Program-made: the position numbers and the translations under genes
Shown: positions 61,731 to 64,000 of the stretch, piece by piece
How the letters are laid out: every line of letters starts with the position of its first letter
Numbering within the stretch: the stretch's first letter is position 1
Assembly: GCA_036874045.1 (NCBI GenBank)
Contig: CM072336.1
Span: 1,818,001 to 1,882,000, forward strand
DNA: 64,000 nt
DNA from: Cymodocea nodosa
Lineage: Eukaryota > Streptophyta > Magnoliopsida > Alismatales > Cymodoceaceae
Direction of reading: 5' to 3'
The notes under the pieces: model-generated
The model's input: only the letters and a program-made list of their open reading frames with translations
Databases searched by the model: none
Told to the model about the DNA's origin: nothing

Positions 61731-61797
61731 GGCGCAGAGCAGGGTCCTGATCCGGACCAACTCGTTCACAACCTTGCTTTGCTTCCCTCCAAAGACC

Positions 61798-63141
61798 ATG
61801 GCTTCCCCACTACAGCCACTCGCCCTCCTCCTCCTCCATCTCCTCGCCACCACCGTCACCGCCCTCCGCACTTGCAGCGACCCAACCAGCAACTACAACG
61901 TGCCCATCTTCCACATCTACGGGAAATGTTCCCCCTTCACCTCCCCGGCCAATACCCACTCATGGCTCGACACCGTCGTCGGCATGGCCGAAAAAGACTC
62001 CTCCCGCCTCGCCTACCTTTCCTCCCTAGCCGTCTCCGCCCACCGCACAAGCGTTCCAATTGCCCCCGGTAAGCAGATCATGCAGATTGCCAACTACGTC
62101 GTCCGCGTCAAACTTGGCACGCCCGCCCAGACCATGCACATGGTCTTCGACACCAGCAGCGACTCTGCATGGGTTCCCTGCTCACCTTGCTCGGGATGCC
62201 CCTCGACATCTACCTCATTCTCCCCTTCCAACTCCACCACCTACAGCACCATGGACTGTGCCGCGCCGATGTGCGCCCAGATCGAGGGCGCCGCTCAGTG
62301 CCCTACCACGGAACCGACAACATGCACTTTCGCCCAGTCCTACGGCGGCGACACCAAATTCTCCGCCTCTCTGTCCTGTGATTGCCTCACCCTCGGCGCC
62401 GACGTTATTCCCGGCTACTCTTTCGGCTGCGTAAACACTGTCACTGGCAGAGCCACCTCCTTCCCTAAGCAAGGCCTCCTCGGCCTCGGCCGTGGGCCGA
62501 CGTCGCTCCTCTCCCAAACCGCTTCGTTATACAAAGGCCTCTTCTCCTACTGCCTCCCTAGCTTCCGGTCTTACTACTTCTCCGGGTCTCTCCGTCTCGG
62601 ACCCGCGGGTCAGCCCACCAAAATCAAGACAACACCCCTTCTACACAATCCCCACCGTTCGTCCCTCTACTACGTTAATCTGACGGGCATCAGCATCGGG
62701 AAAAGGTTGGTTCCGGTCCAACCGGAGTTTCTGAATTTCAACCCGACCACCGGTGCCGGCACGGTGGTGGATTCCGGCACCGTGATCTCTAGATTCGTGG
62801 AGCCACTTTACTGCGCCCTGCGAGATGAATTCAGGCGGCAAGTGGGAGCGAGCGAGTACTCGTCCCTAGGCGGGTTCGACACGTGTTTCGAGAAGACCGT
62901 CGATGGGCCGACGGTGCCAAGGGTAACACTGCACTTCACCGGGATGAAACTGGTGCTGCCGATGGAGAACACTCTAATACACAGCAGCGCCAGGCCGCTG
63001 GCGTGCCTGGGGATGGCGGCATCGCCCAAGAACGTGAACTCGGTATTGAACGTGATCGCCAATCTGCAGCAGCAGAACCACCGGGTGCTGATCGACGTAC
63101 CCAACGCCCGCGTCGGGTTCGCCCGGGAGCTCTGCAACTGA
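61798..63141 (+). CDS. Aspartic protease, AED3 type (nepenthesin-like)
   Basis: Intronless, 447 residues from the ATG at 61798, where a clean signal peptide begins (MASPLQPLALLLLHLLATTV). An in-frame ATG 69 bases upstream would place 23 non-hydrophobic residues before it and is less likely. A short propeptide is followed by NYVVRVKLGTPAQTMHMV. The first catalytic motif is VFDTSSDSAWVPC, with DTS in place of DTG. The second is VVDSGTVISRF. Cys-rich nepenthesin insert segments and LPSFRSYYFSGSLRLGPAGQ, PMENTLIHSSA and VLNVIANLQQQNHRVL match Arabidopsis AED3 (At1g09750), an apoplastic protease linked to systemic immunity; AED3 itself also has DTS. Function here is inferred from that similarity. 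It is the second secreted aspartic protease in the window but not a close copy of the one at 21862-23419. Confidence 0.92.
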   Translation: MASPLQPLALLLLHLLATTVTALRTCSDPTSNYNVPIFHIYGKCSPFTSPANTHSWLDTVVGMAEKDSSRLAYLSSLAVSAHRTSVPIAPGKQIMQIANYVVRVKLGTPAQTMHMVFDTSSDSAWVPCSPCSGCPSTSTSFSPSNSTTYSTMDCAAPMCAQIEGAAQCPTTEPTTCTFAQSYGGDTKFSASLSCDCLTLGADVIPGYSFGCVNTVTGRATSFPKQGLLGLGRGPTSLLSQTASLYKGLFSYCLPSFRSYYFSGSLRLGPAGQPTKIKTTPLLHNPHRSSLYYVNLTGISIGKRLVPVQPEFLNFNPTTGAGTVVDSGTVISRFVEPLYCALRDEFRRQVGASEYSSLGGFDTCFEKTVDGPTVPRVTLHFTGMKLVLPMENTLIHSSARPLACLGMAASPKNVNSVLNVIANLQQQNHRVLIDVPNARVGFARELCN

Positions 63142-63872
63142 GAGGAGGGCGAGATCCATGAGAAGTCCATGGCGATGCACGTGACCGTGCACCCTTGGAA
63201 AAAAAAAAACAAAAAACAAAAAAATGCACGTGACCGTGCCACTCGTCCCGTATCGATGATTTCCACTTTCCAGCACATAATTAGAAAATGCGCGTATGTT
63301 TCATTTATTTCATTTATCCTTTTTGTCCTTGTCAATTTATTATATCATTCCGTATGTTTTGATACTTTCTATGCATGGAATATACAGTATGGTACGATGT
63401 GATCTAGCTACTCGATATTTTCAAGAAGTTTACATGCAATATATTGTTGGGGTTATCATGATCAAGGATTACGACAATCAGAAAAAATTAAGGATCATGG
63501 ATTACTAGGACCGCCAATCTCGAGGGCGCCGATGATGCCATCAAATTATCACAACCTAATATAACGGAATATAACTCAATTTGATCCTAAACTTGCAGAA
63601 TATAGTTGCCACCAGGTAATTAAAAGTAAAGAGATTATAATGTAAAGATATCTGCACTTTTACATACATGACATGGGAGAAGCTGTTTCAGATTTTTCTA
63701 GGTACAAATTCGTCTCGTATTCAGACAAACGTATTATGAGGTGGAATAATTTATGATCACGGTGGTTAACGAAGATAATTGAAAAAATGAGGAATCCGAA
63801 TGGAATACGTTTTTCGGGTTGAGCGGATGCACCCGAAAATGGTGATGAAGCGAGTATGTTGTAATACCAAGG
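63142..63872. other. 3' region of the AED3-like gene and spacer
   Basis: Begins with the 3' UTR. ATGCACGTGACCGTGC occurs at 63175-63190 and again at 63224-63239 as a direct repeat around an A-rich stretch. AT-rich spacer without genes follows. Confidence 0.45.
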
Positions 63873-64000
63873 GGCCCACGTTTCCAAACGGCCCAACCCA
63901 ATTCATGACCCAAAAGGTATAAAAAGGTAGAACACGATTGACTTCCCCCGTCGTTCCAGGAACGAGGTGGTAGCAGGCGTTCTCGTTCGCTAGGGTTAGG
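63873..64000 (+). promoter_or_regulatory. Promoter and leader start of a gene beyond the right edge
   Basis: Two GGCCCA site II elements (63873-63878 and 63890-63895) precede TATAAAAA at 63918-63925. About 65 bases later the window ends in TAGGGTTAGG, a telo-box-like AGGGTT. Site II plus telo box downstream of TATA is the usual arrangement of plant ribosomal protein and other translation-related genes, so a + strand gene of that kind probably starts just outside. No coding sequence is visible. Confidence 0.55.

Larger units (their letters stand above)
58072..61797. other. Intergenic region between ARMC6-like and AED3-like genes
   Basis: GC-rich leader and promoter DNA of the ARMC6-like gene reaches to about 58190. 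AT-rich DNA without genes follows to about 60730. A more GC-rich stretch, 60735-61450, contains a (CTG)n(TCG)n trinucleotide run at 61225-61270 and ORFs of repetitive composition. The AED3-like promoter follows. Nothing else is recognised. Confidence 0.45.

Noticed and set aside
62060-62517. Overlapping ORFs within the AED3-like gene on both strands
   Set aside because: Out-of-frame shadows of GC-rich coding sequence.
1-64000. CRISPR arrays, bacterial-type operons or other prokaryotic systems
   Set aside because: The window is plant nuclear DNA; no spaced direct-repeat array or operon-like gene packing is present.

Overview
The window is nuclear DNA of a flowering plant. Spliced genes have GT-AG introns and compact, often GC-rich exons set in very AT-rich intergenic DNA with hAT, LINE, copia and SINE remains. 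The strong GC contrast between exons and flanks and the general look of the proteins suggest a non-grass monocot, perhaps Zingiberales (banana/ginger type). That placement is an inference, not a demonstration.

Layout. 1-3.9 kb is AT-rich repeat DNA: an unrecognised minus-strand ORF running off the left edge, a TIR-like AT-rich element and a decayed hAT transposase. 4.19-6.45 kb is an intronless P-type PPR gene matching the EMB2745 family. 8.7-9.2 kb holds an old 5S-rRNA-headed SINE next to a broken heat-shock-factor copy (9.26-9.80 kb). 11.9-13.5 kb is a second intronless PPR gene. 14.1-19.3 kb (minus) is an 11-exon CDPK-related kinase. 21.9-23.4 kb (minus) is a two-exon AED1/CND41-type aspartic protease. 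24.2-25.8 kb and 30.6-32.5 kb (minus) are two related patatin-like lipid acyl hydrolase genes in the same orientation. 35.1-40.7 kb (+) is a nine-exon beta carbonic anhydrase of the BCA5 type with an RTE-type LINE in one intron. 42.1-43.0 kb (minus) is a two-exon bHLH transcription factor. 45.0-48.2 kb (minus) carries four phase-consistent exons of a gene I cannot name, with a copia fragment in one intron. 48.5-49.5 kb (minus) is a J-protein pseudogene. 51.6-58.1 kb (minus) is an eight-exon ARMC6-like armadillo gene; its 3.6-kb third intron contains the second, well-bounded 5S-headed SINE. 61.8-63.1 kb (+) is an intronless AED3-type aspartic protease. The last 130 bases look like the promoter and start of the 5' UTR of a translation-related gene lying beyond the window.

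The genes do not form a pathway. They are ordinary, mostly single-copy plant genes: organelle RNA processing (two PPRs), signalling (CRK), extracellular or plastid proteolysis, lipid hydrolysis, CO2/bicarbonate exchange and transcription. The most unusual element is the pair of 5S rRNA-derived SINEs at 8.72-9.17 kb (minus) and 54.92-55.33 kb (+). Each starts at 5S nucleotide 1-2, ends in an A-rich tail and is flanked by target-site duplications. Exon boundaries were derived by hand from splice signals, reading-frame continuity and family similarity. No alignment or database search could be run.
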